Shown here piece after piece: positions 1 through 12,443 of a stretch of 64,000 nt of DNA (position 1 is its first letter; the number at the start of each line of letters is the position of its first letter). The DNA is from Phoronis australis (taxonomy: Eukaryota; Phoronida; Phoronidae): positions 1,119,184 to 1,183,183 of the forward strand of contig NMRA01000035.1 in the NCBI GenBank assembly GCA_002633005.1, given 5' to 3'. A program made the translations under genes and the position numbers. The notes under the pieces were generated by a model that worked only from the letters and a program-made list of their open reading frames with translations, was not told the origin of the DNA and did no database searches.

Positions 1-60
1 CAAGTGAAAAAGTTCGTGTAGTCCCGTGAACTGGTGTCAGGAACATGGACGTTTCAAGTC

Positions 61-1266
61 TTAAACGCTGGATAACGGTCTTCCGCCAGACTTATAAACG
101 TTTGGATGGTGCTGTTTAAAATATTCCCACAGCTCAACAACGATTTCGCTAATAATTATCTCGTTTGTATTTTTACCAATTATTCTCAAAACCAAAACAC
201 CGTCTTGCTGTAGATATCGATCTGCAAAAGCCTTGTATATCCGACTGTCGGCGCTAGTGATTTTATCGGCCAATTTGAGGTGTTTTTTGACGTATCGATG
301 CCTAGTTCGACGAAAAAGAGTCATCACCCACGGAACCAATCCGTAGACAGTAAGAATGGACACGACAACTAGCCAAAACCACAGGCATATGAAAATTTTC
401 TCGTTAAATAAATTAATCGGTAAAGCACACTGTACAGTATAGAGGTGTGTGTTTTCGCGTCCGCCCATCCGTCGGATGCCAAAGTCGCAAAGAGTGATTC
501 GCGGAAATCTACGAGACTCCCCCCAGTCTTCACCGTTGATCAATTTCGCCATTACTTCAATACCGTACGCAGTGTAGTCGGTTCGCAAGAAAATATTCAA
601 AAGAAATAGTTGGAGAATCAGATTAACAAGGTAAATAATCTTAATAAACAAGTAAACAGCGACGATTTGATTGCCATAACGTTTGCTACAAAATAAGCAG
701 AATTTACTGGCTAGAAACGTTCTGAATCGGGCGCAGCGTCCTCTTCTGTATTCAAACTGTCTTGTAAAATATCTATCCATGTGTCTCACCACGTAACGCA
801 CAGTCTGAATCCGGAGATCTGGATTCATATGCTCAGTGCTTTTCATACTAGTCACAATGCCATTGATGTCGAGTCCTATCCGACTGGTGAAAATTCTCCA
901 CAGAACGTGGGGCATGTAGAAAATGGCAGCCATTGACATCAAAATAAACGGAACCCATTGATAATAGCTAAGTTCTCTCTTCCGTCTCTCTGGCAATTCA
1001 AATGGGATGTTCTCCTCCTGAGGCACGTGGTAAGTGTTTGAAATCCAACACACATTGTTCATGTACCTCTCGTGGTTGCTGCCACATTGATCGATACACC
1101 AACAGGAGATGGGATAGCCGACATATTGCTTGGTGCTGACGATGAGAGTGGATAGGAACAAAAGACCTAGTGTGTAGCGATGGCTGAGGCGATCAAAAAA
1201 GTCGTCGTCGTAGTGTAGTGACGAAAGTTTGGCAACTTCGCCAATGACGTCCAGAAAGTTTGTCAT
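61..1266 (-). CDS. Innexin (invertebrate gap-junction channel subunit), single exon
   Basis: The 401-residue protein is a four-transmembrane innexin that would form gap junctions or hemichannels in the plasma membrane. The first residues (MTNFLDVIGEVAKLSSLHYD) match the usual innexin N-terminus. TM1 is near residues 31-45 and is followed by QYVGYPISCWC. The family signature YYQWVPF is at 101-107, at the start of TM2. The second extracellular loop has CDF...YTVQC, followed by LPINLFNEKIF and a TM4 of the LWFWLVVV type. The first extracellular loop has four cysteines (about 55, 57, 61, 73), more than the two most conserved ones. The reading frame has another Met 27 codons upstream (1345-1347). 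I chose the Met at 1264-1266 because family members start there. Length is normal for the family. It is uninterrupted and looks functional. The paralogue cannot be named from sequence alone. Confidence 0.95.
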   Translation of the reverse strand: MTNFLDVIGEVAKLSSLHYDDDFFDRLSHRYTLGLLFLSTLIVSTKQYVGYPISCWCIDQCGSNHERYMNNVCWISNTYHVPQEENIPFELPERRKRELSYYQWVPFILMSMAAIFYMPHVLWRIFTSRIGLDINGIVTSMKSTEHMNPDLRIQTVRYVVRHMDRYFTRQFEYRRGRCARFRTFLASKFCLFCSKRYGNQIVAVYLFIKIIYLVNLILQLFLLNIFLRTDYTAYGIEVMAKLINGEDWGESRRFPRITLCDFGIRRMGGRENTHLYTVQCALPINLFNEKIFICLWFWLVVVSILTVYGLVPWVMTLFRRTRHRYVKKHLKLADKITSADSRIYKAFADRYLQQDGVLVLRIIGKNTNEIIISEIVVELWEYFKQHHPNVYKSGGRPLSSV

Positions 1267-1412
1267 TCTGAAATGAGAACGCGTCATTGTTGAACAAAAA
1301 TCTATGTTATTTCCCACTGTCCAGTGGCTGCAATACTCATCGGACACTGACCAGACGTCTTGACCGGTCTCTCGGAAAACATGTTTTTCTTTAACGAGAA
1401 ACTACCAACGCT

Positions 1413-2292
1413 NNNNNNNNNNNNNNNNNNNNNNNNNNNNNNNNNNNNNNNNNNNNNNNNNNNNNNNNNNNNNNNNNNNNNNNNNNNNNNNNNNNNNNNN
1501 NNNNNNNNNNNNNNNNNNNNNNNNNNNNNNNNNNNNNNNNNNNNNNNNNNNNNNNNNNNNNNNNNNNNNNNNNNNNNNNNNNNNNNNNNNNNNNNNNNNN
1601 NNNNNNNNNNNNNNNNNNNNNNNNNNNNNNNNNNNNNNNNNNNNNNNNNNNNNNNNNNNNNNNNNNNNNNNNNNNNNNNNNNNNNNNNNNNNNNNNNNNN
1701 NNNNNNNNNNNNNNNNNNNNNNNNNNNNNNNNNNNNNNNNNNNNNNNNNNNNNNNNNNNNNNNNNNNNNNNNNNNNNNNNNNNNNNNNNNNNNNNNNNNN
1801 NNNNNNNNNNNNNNNNNNNNNNNNNNNNNNNNNNNNNNNNNNNNNNNNNNNNNNNNNNNNNNNNNNNNNNNNNNNNNNNNNNNNNNNNNNNNNNNNNNNN
1901 NNNNNNNNNNNNNNNNNNNNNNNNNNNNNNNNNNNNNNNNNNNNNNNNNNNNNNNNNNNNNNNNNNNNNNNNNNNNNNNNNNNNNNNNNNNNNNNNNNNN
2001 NNNNNNNNNNNNNNNNNNNNNNNNNNNNNNNNNNNNNNNNNNNNNNNNNNNNNNNNNNNNNNNNNNNNNNNNNNNNNNNNNNNNNNNNNNNNNNNNNNNN
2101 NNNNNNNNNNNNNNNNNNNNNNNNNNNNNNNNNNNNNNNNNNNNNNNNNNNNNNNNNNNNNNNNNNNNNNNNNNNNNNNNNNNNNNNNNNNNNNNNNNNN
2201 NNNNNNNNNNNNNNNNNNNNNNNNNNNNNNNNNNNNNNNNNNNNNNNNNNNNNNNNNNNNNNNNNNNNNNNNNNNNNNNNNNNNNNNNNNNN
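1413..2292. other. Assembly gap (880 N)
   Basis: This is a run of undetermined bases between the 5' flank of the innexin and the 2.6-kb minisatellite. Promoter elements of the innexin, or upstream exons of the chitin-binding gene, could lie here. Confidence 0.99.
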
Positions 2293-2593
2293 ATGTCATT
2301 TATTTATCGGAAATTTCTCAACGTTCTACACCATACACTATATTTGTTAATGGCTTGGGTTCGTTGCTGAAATCCGGCAACTTTATTCAGAGAGTTGTTT
2401 TGGAACTAGGAGTAATACGTAATCACACTGTCTGTTAAAGTCCGCAGCAAATCCAAGAGGCAGACAAGGCGCCGACATTGCAACCTAATCTGAACTTTGT
2501 TGAACAAAATGGCTGGCCCAATCGACCTTCACCTACAAGACTTCATCGAATCACAACACAGACGAAAATAGGTGCCCGGATGTATAACATTTT

Positions 2594-2929
2594 CATCCAG
2601 GTGAAAATAATTTCCACCCGGGAGAAAATAATTTCCACCTAGGTTGAAATAATTTCCACCCAGGTGAAAACAATTTCCACCCAGGTGAAAATAATTTCCA
2701 CCCGGGTGAAAATAATTTCCACCTAGGTTGAAATACTTTCCACCCGGGTGAAAATAATTTCCACCTAGGTTGAAATATTTTCCACCCGGGTGAAAATAAT
2801 TTCCACCCAGGTGAAAATAATTTCCACCCGGGTGAAAATAATTTCCACCTAGGTTGAAATAGTTTCCACCCGGGTGAAAATAATTTCCACCCGGGTGAAA
2901 ACAATTTCCACCAAGGTTGAAATATTTCA
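2594..2929. repeat. 21-bp minisatellite, about 16 units, with palindromic cores
   Basis: Units follow the pattern CCACCCGGGTGAAAATAATTT, with variants in which the centre is CCTAGG followed by TTGAAAT, or CCCAGG. The CCCGGG and CCTAGG cores are palindromic. Because 21 is a multiple of 3, two minus-strand frames stay open through the array. The peptides are repetitive and low-complexity and I do not treat them as genes. Confidence 0.95.
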
Positions 2930-3384
2930 TGGAAAAGGAAAAATAAAAAAATTAATAAACTAAAATAGCGAAGATACTTTCGGGCCACCGTACATTTCTC
3001 AGTGGAAGCATCTTTCCTTATCAACGACAAAGCCCCTTTTTCTGCTCACGGATAACGTTTATTTCTGATAGATGGTTATCTTCTGAGAACCATTGCTGTA
3101 TCCGATTCTCAAATGTTTAAACTGAAGCTAGTTGTTTCCAGGTTTAATGTTATCTGAACCCATTAAAAGGTGACGCAAGACGGTTAAATGTTTTATTGAT
3201 AATTTTTCGTCGTTTCAACACTTAAAGTTTTAGCCACGTGTTTTTTGCAAATCCGGAAAGACGTAATTTGACGTAAGTATGAGTTTGGTCAAGTATCGTT
3301 TCATTTGCTGACTCTTACACGATCAACAACACCCTACTCGCAAACTGTAAACCGTTAAACTCTGTTTTATTACTTGTTTTTCAG
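2930..3384. other. Non-coding stretch, probably intron of the chitin-binding gene
   Basis: AT-rich unique sequence with no recognisable coding potential. It ends in a pyrimidine-rich splice acceptor (TTGTTTTTCAG) directly before the chitin-binding exon. Confidence 0.6.
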
Positions 3385-3872
3385 ACGTAACTGGTTTCAC
3401 ATGTCCGGAGCAAACCGGCACCTTCCGTAACCCCGCGGATTGTGAGACGTTTTACCAATGTAGTAACTATAATCCGATAAAAAATTGGTGTTCCCATAAT
3501 ACGTATTTTGATGGTAAAACTTGCACTTGGGACGACACGAAATGCTTCATATCGTCAAAGTCGACAACACCGCCGCTAACAACACCAGCAGAGACATTAA
3601 TTATAACCTCAACAACACCGACAAAGTCAAGGTTGACGTCGGCAGGGCTGTCGACGTCGTTGATTACATTGACAGCACAACAATCGTCATATATGACGTC
3701 TACTGAACAGATAACGTCCAAAATGGTACCAATTGAGCAAATGACGTCCCCAATGACATCAACAGGGCAGATGACGTCATCGATGCCACTAACTTTACCG
3801 ATGACTTCATTAAATAGAGGAATGACGGTAACAGCCCCGCATAACGCAAATTTGATTTTAATCAAGTTATGA
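3385..3872 (+). CDS. Terminal exon: chitin-binding type-2 (peritrophin-A) domain with Thr/Ser/Met-rich tail (partial gene)
   Basis: The exon follows acceptor TTTTTCAG and begins with the last two bases of a split codon. It then encodes about 161 residues to a TGA. The first ~50 residues are a ChtBD2 domain with the six expected cysteines in order: FTCP, ADC, YQC, NWC, KTC, TKC. The aromatic FYQC and YFDG motifs are also present. Such domains bind chitin in secreted matrices, for example peritrophic or shell matrix. The tail is rich in T, S and M, with repeated QMTS and PMTS steps, and looks like a mucin-type O-glycosylated linker. No signal peptide is present, so 5' exons must exist. They may lie in the 880-N gap or beyond it. 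The domain call is firm; the gene structure is not. Confidence 0.85.
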
Positions 3873-5610
3873 ATTTTCTGTTGGATAGCTTCACAGACAT
3901 TCGCTCGTATTCTCTATACAGCTTTCGATCATCAGGCAATTAACTTCCATTCTTGAGTGCAGGTTATTTCGTCCCACTTTTCGAATTTCAAAATCCTTCA
4001 GTTTTTCCTTGGGGACAAGTTGTGCTAGCCACGATACTCCAACAAAGTTAATATCTGTTTTTAGGGTTTCTAGCAAAATGCAACACACACACACACACAC
4101 ACNTGGACTTATAACAGTAGACAACTTGGTAACACACGTTTGAACATGTGGAAAGGTATTTAGAAATCCCTTTCAAAAATTTACGAAACCCTTTCATGAA
4201 TAATCGCAGGAAAAATAGTGTACCTTCAGTGTGAGAACGCCCGTACTTCGGAAACACTGGAAAGCGATAGGTTCTGAAAAGAGAAACATGATTCTTCTTA
4301 ACTTTCCACGAGAAGTTAACTCAAATTGCTTCAATGTCCTGTGTCTGACACCTTCTTCAGCCATGTTGGGTTTCCCCGCCGTTTCTTGTGGAAATCATCG
4401 CCAGTTCAGTATGACGTCATTTGACGTGTTGGACCTAGTGAAATAGAATTAAAATTCTAAATTTAAAAACAATCATAATAAATAGGATTTACATAGCGAT
4501 GCACTTCGGATCTTATAACCTCGACCATGGACCCGGTCAACCCTAATCCTCAACTGCCCGGGAGCATGACGTCGGAGTACACCGATTAACACATAATTTT
4601 GTAAAAATTTTAAGTGCTATAATAAGCCCGTGACTACCTAAATCGGAAAAAAGTCGAAGACTAGCAAAATTTTTCAAAATTTGACTGTATGCACTTCTGT
4701 TTCTATTTGTGGGTCCAAATCTAGTCGTCGGTGGCAGGTACGTCATCACGAAACATCCGAATACAGGACTGAGACCACCCTCATTTCTATTCGTAACGTT
4801 AGACCTGCTTAACCAAGTATATGAGGGTGTTCCCCATCTTATTCCAATAAACAACGCATTATTTTCCACGCCAGAGGTCATCGAAATGATCTTAGGTAGG
4901 CCTACTTTTGCCTAATTTCTCATTTAACCATGCTTTACCATAAAAGTAATGCGACAAAATGACTCGGTATTCCCCCTCATGACGGCTGAGCGGAAGCCGA
5001 ATTCATCGTCAGAGTCGTCTCCCCTCGTGATCAAAGATGAAGGGGAATTAACAGAAAAGTTAGCAAGGCGGTTAAGACATTCTGTAATTATTTTTGCCGC
5101 CATAATAGTCATTTTGATGTTAACAGAATTAGCCGTCATGACGGGAAACGGTATTTTGTCGGATTGCTTTTTCCATATGCATTGTACCTCTCTAATGAAG
5201 TTGTTTTCGGAACCGTGTCTTAAAGTTTGTAGTCCTAGCCTGAACACCTATACGCGCGATCCGTTTCAGGGTAACAGTCGATATCTTCTGTAGGTGGCCA
5301 AACACGCAGTGCAACTCTTAATGGTGTGCTTATCCTCTTGGTTGTGCCAAGATCACCGGATATGAAACAGCAACGTGAAACCAAAGCAAAGAAAATGGAA
5401 GCTCCAAAGCGGAGATCGTACTTCACGGTCACAAAGGTTCACTTGGCACAGCCTGCATGACCTGATCAAGAGACGAACACACAGAAAACTACTGCATTTT
5501 GGACCAAGAAAAGTGGGCGTTTTTCTAGAAAGGCGAAAGATGTATAAAAACGATTTTTCTGGACATCTGAGTACATAGGTTAACAAATTCTAAAATAAAA
5601 CTGAAAAAAA
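3873..5610. other. No recognised gene; CA repeat and single N at 4082-4103
   Basis: The stretch downstream of the chitin-binding exon has a possible polyadenylation signal AATAAA at 4477-4482. It also has a (CA)n tract ending at an N (4103), which marks an assembly join. A 114-codon frame at 4949-5293 has a hydrophobic segment (VIIFAAIIVILMLTELAVM), but no splice sites or homology that I can recognise. Confidence 0.5.
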
Positions 5611-7760
5611 ACTTTGATAAACTGAGCTGTCAAAGCAGTGTGTCACGAACGCCGCACCGTTGGTCATATCAGCTCAACCTAAGGAACCCGGGCTTACGTG
5701 TGATGGATGACAAAGCATGGCAATTGATTCGAGACACCAAAACGAGTGGTAACAATCGTCATTGCATAAAAAATGAATCGCGTCGTAATGTTATATTCCG
5801 CATCTGGTTACGTCACAGGCTCATTTTAGCGGAGCACCTGCCCAAGTGAACTCACAACCAATACGACCAGTGTTTTGTGATCCGCGAATAGTGCTGGGGA
5901 TTGTTCTAAAAAGCAAAAACTGATAAATTATTTTGCTTCTGATTTCTGTACATGTTTTTGTTTTTATTATGTTTGTAATAGCATATATAAATATTTGAAT
6001 ACTTATATTAGATACTACTTACATTACTTTCAGCTGTGGTTACTGTCTACAACCCAGATATAATGCTTGGCGCGATTTCTGGGTTTGTCATTATTTTCCT
6101 TGCATATTTTGGGTATTCTTCAATAAATACATATCACCTTGGCAACTGTTTTAGATCAGGTGGGAGCTTGTACTTATACATTTCCAGTAAAGTTGGTTGA
6201 TTTTCGGAGACATGAACTCAAGTGATCCACGTCGTGGGTAGCCCAAGTTATCCCCGAGACAAAACTACAAGATTATGGGCGACAAATATGTTTATCTATG
6301 GAATAATTAATGGATAAAAAGAAAATTAATCACCAATAATGCGTTTTACAGGAAACGTTGATAGACTAGGTTCCCAGGGCGGTGATGTGGACGACGCACC
6401 GCTGGTCGCACCGGTCCGAGCGATTCCCTACACGAGCAACGTTTTAGATGAGTGAAAAGCACGATTGAAGAAGTGATTCCAGGCACGAAAAATTCAGTGG
6501 AAACAATCTACATTGAAAAAAATGAAAATAAAGTTCTCGAATACTCTGATTTCAAATTTGGTGACGTCACAGACTCACTTGGTGCGCTGCCTAAGTACAG
6601 GACCTGCCCAAGTGAACCCACTGACAACATACTGCTTCTTGAGCCGCAAAATGTGCTGGAGGTTGTTTCCGAAGATGAAAACATCTGCATACATGCATCG
6701 TTTCAGGCAAAAATGACAAAACATTTTTGGAACAACAGCGTTCACGTATCAACGTATTTTCTAGTAAAATTGACTAGTTTCCGTCAACGTCAACGTCAAC
6801 GTCTCATACCCGTCGTAGCCAGCACTAGTTATCTTCAAATTGTCGATAGGTATTTTAGGAGCTCAAGAACGGACCGTAAAAAAACTAAGCACCAAGAAAA
6901 GGGACACATTTTGCAGGAAAAGAAAATTTGACAGACTGGGTTGCCAGCTAGATGTCCGGAAGACGCACTGCCCGACCAAGTGAACTCCGGCACTAGTTGC
7001 AGGTACACGCGATTTCGATGAGCGAAAAACATGGCCAGCGTGATTCCGCACAACAAACATGAGCCAAAAGAATATTCTGTTCAGAAAAAATGAAAGGAAC
7101 TTGATTCTGAGTCTGATGTCGTCACAGGATCACTAGGCCTAGGGGGCTGTCTCTCGAAGAATCTACTGTCTTTTGATTAAAAATCAGTCTACTTAGCCTC
7201 TTTAACGAAACAAAACTAAGGCCAAAGGTCAGAAAATCTGTCTACAACTCGAAGCCAAAGACCTCTAGCATGTTCGGAAGCATACTGTAAGTCAAAGCCA
7301 AAAGAATCAACCCGAGGCTGAAGGCTGTTCTAGAAACATGCGCTCCAGACATCATTGCTGCTTTTGGCCAGGTGTTGGTGGATGTTCTAGAAAGGCAAAT
7401 ACGAGGCACTAACTTTTTGATTCAGCAGGGTGGATTCATAAATAGCTAAAATTGATTAATTTTCGGATACATCAACATTCACACTGGGCAGAAAATTTAA
7501 GTAACTTTGATAGACTGTGTTATCAAGGAGTACACGGCACACATCTGGTCTTGTGTCAATCCGGCAAGTGAACTGGCCTATCGGAACAGTTGAAGTCCTA
7601 CATGTTTTCCATGAGTGAAAAACGAAGGCGATTACAGACATCAAAAAACGAATGGAACTAATCGCTTTTGGGGTAAAAAGAACATTGGGAAAGTAGAAGA
7701 TCGCACACCTGTTGCCATATAACCCTGGCACGCATTTAGATTTCAACGGTACACTGGCAC
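5611..7760. repeat. Series of four strongly diverged ~0.6-kb units
   Basis: Similar blocks start near 5611, 6355, 6925 and 7505. Each opens with a variant of TTGATAGACT. Shared later motifs include GCCCAAGTGAAC or CAAGTGAACT, GATGAGTGAAAA, GATTCC and ACGTCACAG. Copies differ by many substitutions and indels. The second holds a 159-codon open frame (6452-6931) that is not kept in the others. It may be an old tandem array or decayed duplicated exons. Confidence 0.5.
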
Positions 7761-10700
7761 TCGGCGCACCGGTTTCACAAGGGCCAATAAGTTACCCAGG
7801 GAACAGTATTTCGAAGAGTGTATGGTGTTTTGGTTTAAAATTAGGTTCATGGTTGGCCAAGCCCGGATCCATAATTTTGAGTTGATGGGGGGGGGGGTCA
7901 TGGCAGAGTATTAGCCAGGATTTTGCCCGACAGACATTCGCAGGCCCTCCCTAACTGCCAAATAGAATCTGGGAGAATTTTAGAGGGGGCTGTGCCCCAC
8001 CTAAATCCTCTTCTTGTTTCATCCGAAATTGGGCTTAGGCTAAAATCTACAACTAGAAGCCAAGACAGAAACCGGTAGCCTGCCCGAGAGTAGATTAAAT
8101 ATCAAAGGCAAAAGACAAAACACTTTTGGCTGTAGACCGGCAACAGCTAGACTCTAGCTAATGTGGGCAACTCGCATACCGGTTGCGACAATTACGAAAG
8201 GTTACAGCAGTTGTCTGCCCATGAAACTACTTGCCAAATCCGTGGTTAGTACAAAAACATAATATGCTAGAAAATAGCAATACCAGGTGTTTGTAGTCAT
8301 GTCACATGTCTTTTCTCTAAAATCAGAATTTGCCATATAGAACGTTGTAGTATCCAGAATGTGAAGGAAACTTGCAAAACGTGATTTGCAGATAAAAAAG
8401 TTGGATATCTATCCCAAAAAAAGAACAACAGGTTCTTAGAAAAAAAAACAAATAATACGTTCATCAGAAAGTTCGAGGTAATTGAACAAGGAAACGCAGT
8501 TTGTGAAAATGACTTGTTTTCATAAAAATAATGCAACGAGAATGCCCAAAGAAGTGGGCAAAATGGAATAAAAGCAACTGATCATAGCTTCAAAAAATTT
8601 CTTGCCTACAATTGGGCGCAGAGGCCTTCAACCTCCGACAAAACAGTAATATACAAATTCTTCAAGACATCTTCACCAATGTGTGTTAAGTCTTACCGGG
8701 TAATTACTACTATAAAGACTCGGATCCCTGACTTTTTTCGGCCATGCACTAAATTACGCAAAAACAAATAAATAATGAGGAAAACTGGACAGAACTGCCC
8801 AAACTACAACTACACAATGCCTAAAACGTAATAAACGTAACCAATGAAACATCTACATGCCAGAAATTTTCACTGTCTGGTTATCATATATTTAAATGGA
8901 TTGCCCCACAGTTCATATAAGACAGACAAATGCACTTAAGAGGGTCTGAATGGGGGCACAAGTCGATCCCAAGTATGGGGGTTAATACCCATCCTTAACA
9001 AAGAGCACTTAACAGCATATTATTCTAAATGACTTAAAAGTGAAGTCCCTGTATTAGTATAGAATGCCCCAGTCTTCAATTGGCTTTAAGCAGGACTCCC
9101 TATAATATTAACTAAAGATGACCCACTCTAGAGGCCAGAAACTGTTCTTGTCTATGTCATTTTAATAAGAATAAGTCAGTAAAAATAATAAGCTGTTATT
9201 TGCCTTTGTCTCTTAACTGGTATACAAACTAAAAAGCCTGTATAAATATGTAGACAGCTTATTATCACTTATCAGTTGCAAAATGTAACAGCAGTACACA
9301 AACGTATGTAAAATGAATATTATCCAGTGACAAGGTCATTCCATACTTCAACAGGTGTTCAAGTCCCTTTCATTAATATTCTGTCATAACCAGTTGGCAG
9401 TGTACATTTATAACAGAGTCAAAAACATGATCAGATTGAACAATGTACAAGACAGTGCAGTACCATACAAACAGAAGATTTAGTGGCATAATATTAGCTT
9501 CGATGGTGACCAGCCCGGGCTACAAAATAAGTTTTACTCCACGAGATGTGTGTACAATATTCACTTGTGTTTTGAATAATTGCATACATCTAGGATTCAG
9601 TTCTGTCCCAGCATATATCATTTAATGAACAAATTGAAAAGCAAAATAAGTTTCTGAACTTCAAGAATGACAAAGCCGCAAAACAGAAACGAAAGCTCTG
9701 TGTGCGGTAGAACAGAAATTTACAAAAATTGATCTAGACAAATGAACAGAATACTAAATCCTGTTTTGTTTATTTCAACCAAAACTGGTCTTATCCCATG
9801 ACAAAGTACCACTGCCACTTACCGATAAATAAAAACATCATACACTAGTCAGCTAAAACGCTTCCTCATTGCATCAAAATTGAGGTTCAGGCAGGCAGGC
9901 AGGCACGCAGGGTTTTCCCCACAGCAATCAAACAGCTAACTCACCAACAGCCAGTTGCCAATTTACCAGATTTTGTACGGACTTTCCAAACATGTTTTAA
10001 ACTTTTGAGGGTTGACTATGGTTCACAGAGCCTTATATTCTTTCATAATCATATTTAAGCCAGCCCAGTATTTTGCCGTTTGGCTAGGTACAAAAAATCA
10101 AAATAGACTTTTTACTCTCATAAAACAAGTCTTACAATACCATGATAGGGTTCTATTTCTGTTACTAAGTCAAGTCACATGCAATGTGCAAATGTGCTAT
10201 TTTCAAATTCGCAAATTTAGAATTTTAGGATTGGCTAACCTTAATACACTCTGAAGAATTTTCTTGAATCTGGCCTCGATGTTCTAGTTGATAAAAAAAT
10301 GGAGTTCTCTCATGGAAAGGAATAACATCAGACTGATTGTATGAGAGTAGAAGCTGTATTTCAATTTTTCTTTTGGCTGGCTGAAGAGGGCAAAATACAG
10401 CTTTAGGTTATACAGGCAGTTATTCTCTGTTTATAACATAGATTATAGACATCAGACTCGCAACTCCGACATTTTCTTGCAAAATATCCAAGAGGAGGCG
10501 CCGCCCTCAAAACTTGGCAAACTCAGCTTCTAGTTAGTGTATTGTGACGGAAAAATCTTCCATCTGTTTTACTGTCCAGTGCAGCAGATGGCATACTTGG
10601 CAGAAGTAAAGCATGCTATGTCTGCCAGGTGTCGCTAGTGAATAGCGACGTCACGGCTTATGTGTAAATCACAGATTTTGTCCATTGAAAATATACAGAG

Positions 10701-11758
10701 TTGGTGGTCCATGTACTATAGTCTATGGTTGACAACCTAGGGTTTTGTATCTCTTGAAAGTTGAATGTCAATCTTGCATGATGCATAAGATATTCAATTA
10801 TGACAAGTAGTGCGATATTGTATCGGAAATCCACTCTAACATCCAGTTGTGACACACAACAAACACTGCAGATACAAATACCAGAATGTGTCACAAAACT
10901 GGCGCTACCCTTTGAGCAGGAAAACCTCAGCTGAGGCCACCAAATAACTGCTTGCTTTTTGTTGAAAAAACCCAACAGAATAGATATCTCCACTCGATCA
11001 TCCCACCAAGAATATCAGAGGAGTTTCAAAGCTCTTTAATTCTGGAGCCCAGCTTAAACGAACTTAGATGTTTCAAATAGATTTTTGACTAGTTAACTTC
11101 ATGAGGTCTTTGCTGCAGAGTGCACCAGGCAAACTGCTTATATACACCGCCCAGCTCAGAATACCCACACAATATGGCATAGCAACTGCAAATGATAATA
11201 TTGCAACTACGGGAGTTTTAAATCATCCCCATTCAATTAATTTGGAAGCAAAAAAATCTTAAAACAGTTTATTTACATTAATTTACAAAACTGGAATTTG
11301 TAATTTTATTTTCATACGATTGCTCTGAGAGGTACTTTGCATGAAAATGGAGAAAATGCTAGATATTAAATAATCCTGTATAATGTTAATCAACATGGCA
11401 ATGCCAATTCTAATCCCCGGATGGATGTGATTTTAAAAAATCAGCTACAACATAAAACATTTCAAGTTTTGGAAATGTTCTAAACCATGTTGCATTCTTT
11501 GGTGAAACTGCTACCATGTAATCACGTTAGTCAGTCATATTTTACGTTATTTTCAAAGAGGTTCTGCAAACATATGTACATACGGGGATCCAGAATTTGA
11601 TAAAGTCGACTAGTTGAACCCAATAATCTTTACAGCCTGCATACCGTTGATGTCTACCTCGGGTGACGAAAATCCTAGATATGCAACGAGCCAAATGAGG
11701 ACATAGGGGCAGGCAAGGGCCTCCCTCTGACCACGGTCAAGTAAAAAACGCTGCTGCT
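7761..11758. other. About 4 kb without a recognised gene
   Basis: AT-rich sequence with only short chance reading frames. It holds a poly-G tract near 7888-7898 and a short GGCA repeat near 9893-9905. It probably contains the region downstream of FAF2. Confidence 0.5.
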
Positions 11759-11764
11759 TTTATT
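11759..11764 (-). terminator. Candidate polyadenylation signal of FAF2
   Basis: AATAAA on the minus strand, about 500 bases past the FAF2 stop codon. The choice is by motif and distance only. Confidence 0.3.
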
Positions 11765-12266
11765 TTATGGATTATGTGAACATTCATCTTGAAATTAGTG
11801 GTTGGCTCACCACCTTAGGAATTCCTAGATTCGACACTGATGCTCGTGGAATAGCTATTATGAAAACCAAGGGCTTGCGTAATTTCTATGTGCTGATATA
11901 TGAGTTCAACAATTTTTTTAGTTCAGACATGAACTATGGCTCGATTGTCAAGGAAAAGCATTGCTTTGTGATCAGCATTGCAGAAACTAGAGGATGTACA
12001 GCAGAGATTTTCAGTTGACTTAACATAAATCCAATTTACTTTCTCAGTGCAATATGAAATCACATGTGACCATTATTTACCACATGTTAAAACCTACTTG
12101 TGGAGTCCTCTCTAGATGTCTGCTCAACGTGTAGCAAAACAGTGAACGCAAGCATGTAACAACACAGCGTACACGAAAAAGGTAACTCCCCTCCTACATG
12201 TATCCATATCCGTATTCGTACACGTGTGTTTGCAAAACCTCTCGACCACAATACTGCATCCACTCA

Positions 12267-12443
12267 TCATGCCTCATTGTCGTGCACAAACAGCATTTCA
12301 TTTTTCCCCAGTCCAACCTCGGCGAACGTGGGCGGCTCAAAATCTTCAGACGGCTGGCAAGGCAAAGATTTCCTTGGAAAGTTTGTGACAATTTGGAAAT
12401 CATCGGGTGCTTCTTCGTGGCAAAACACGAAATAGTATAGATA
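12267..12443 (-). CDS. FAF2: FAF2 terminal exon (C-terminal UBX)
   Basis: Follows acceptor TTATTTTCCAG. It encodes 58 residues: YLYYFVFCHEEAPDDFQ, then NFPRKSLPC, then EVGLGKNEMLFVHDNEA and TGA. The FPR turn is the p97-contacting loop of UBX domains. Confidence 0.95.
   Translation of the reverse strand, partial: YLYYFVFCHEEAPDDFQIVTNFPRKSLPCQPSEDFEPPTFAEVGLGKNEMLFVHDNEA

Noticed and set aside
1360-2370. Open frames spanning the N gap on both strands
   Set aside because: Almost all of their length is undetermined bases.
2529-3030. Two overlapping minus-strand frames with GGNYFHPGGNYF and FSPGWKLFQPRWK repeats
   Set aside because: Both are by-products of the 21-bp minisatellite. No start context, splice site or domain supports them.
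4949-5293. 114-codon frame with one hydrophobic segment
   Set aside because: A single hydrophobic run in a short frame, no homology recognised and no splice sites that join it to other coding sequence. Kept only as a remark.
6452-6931. 159-codon frame
   Set aside because: It lies in one of four diverged units and is broken in the others. Composition is not convincing.
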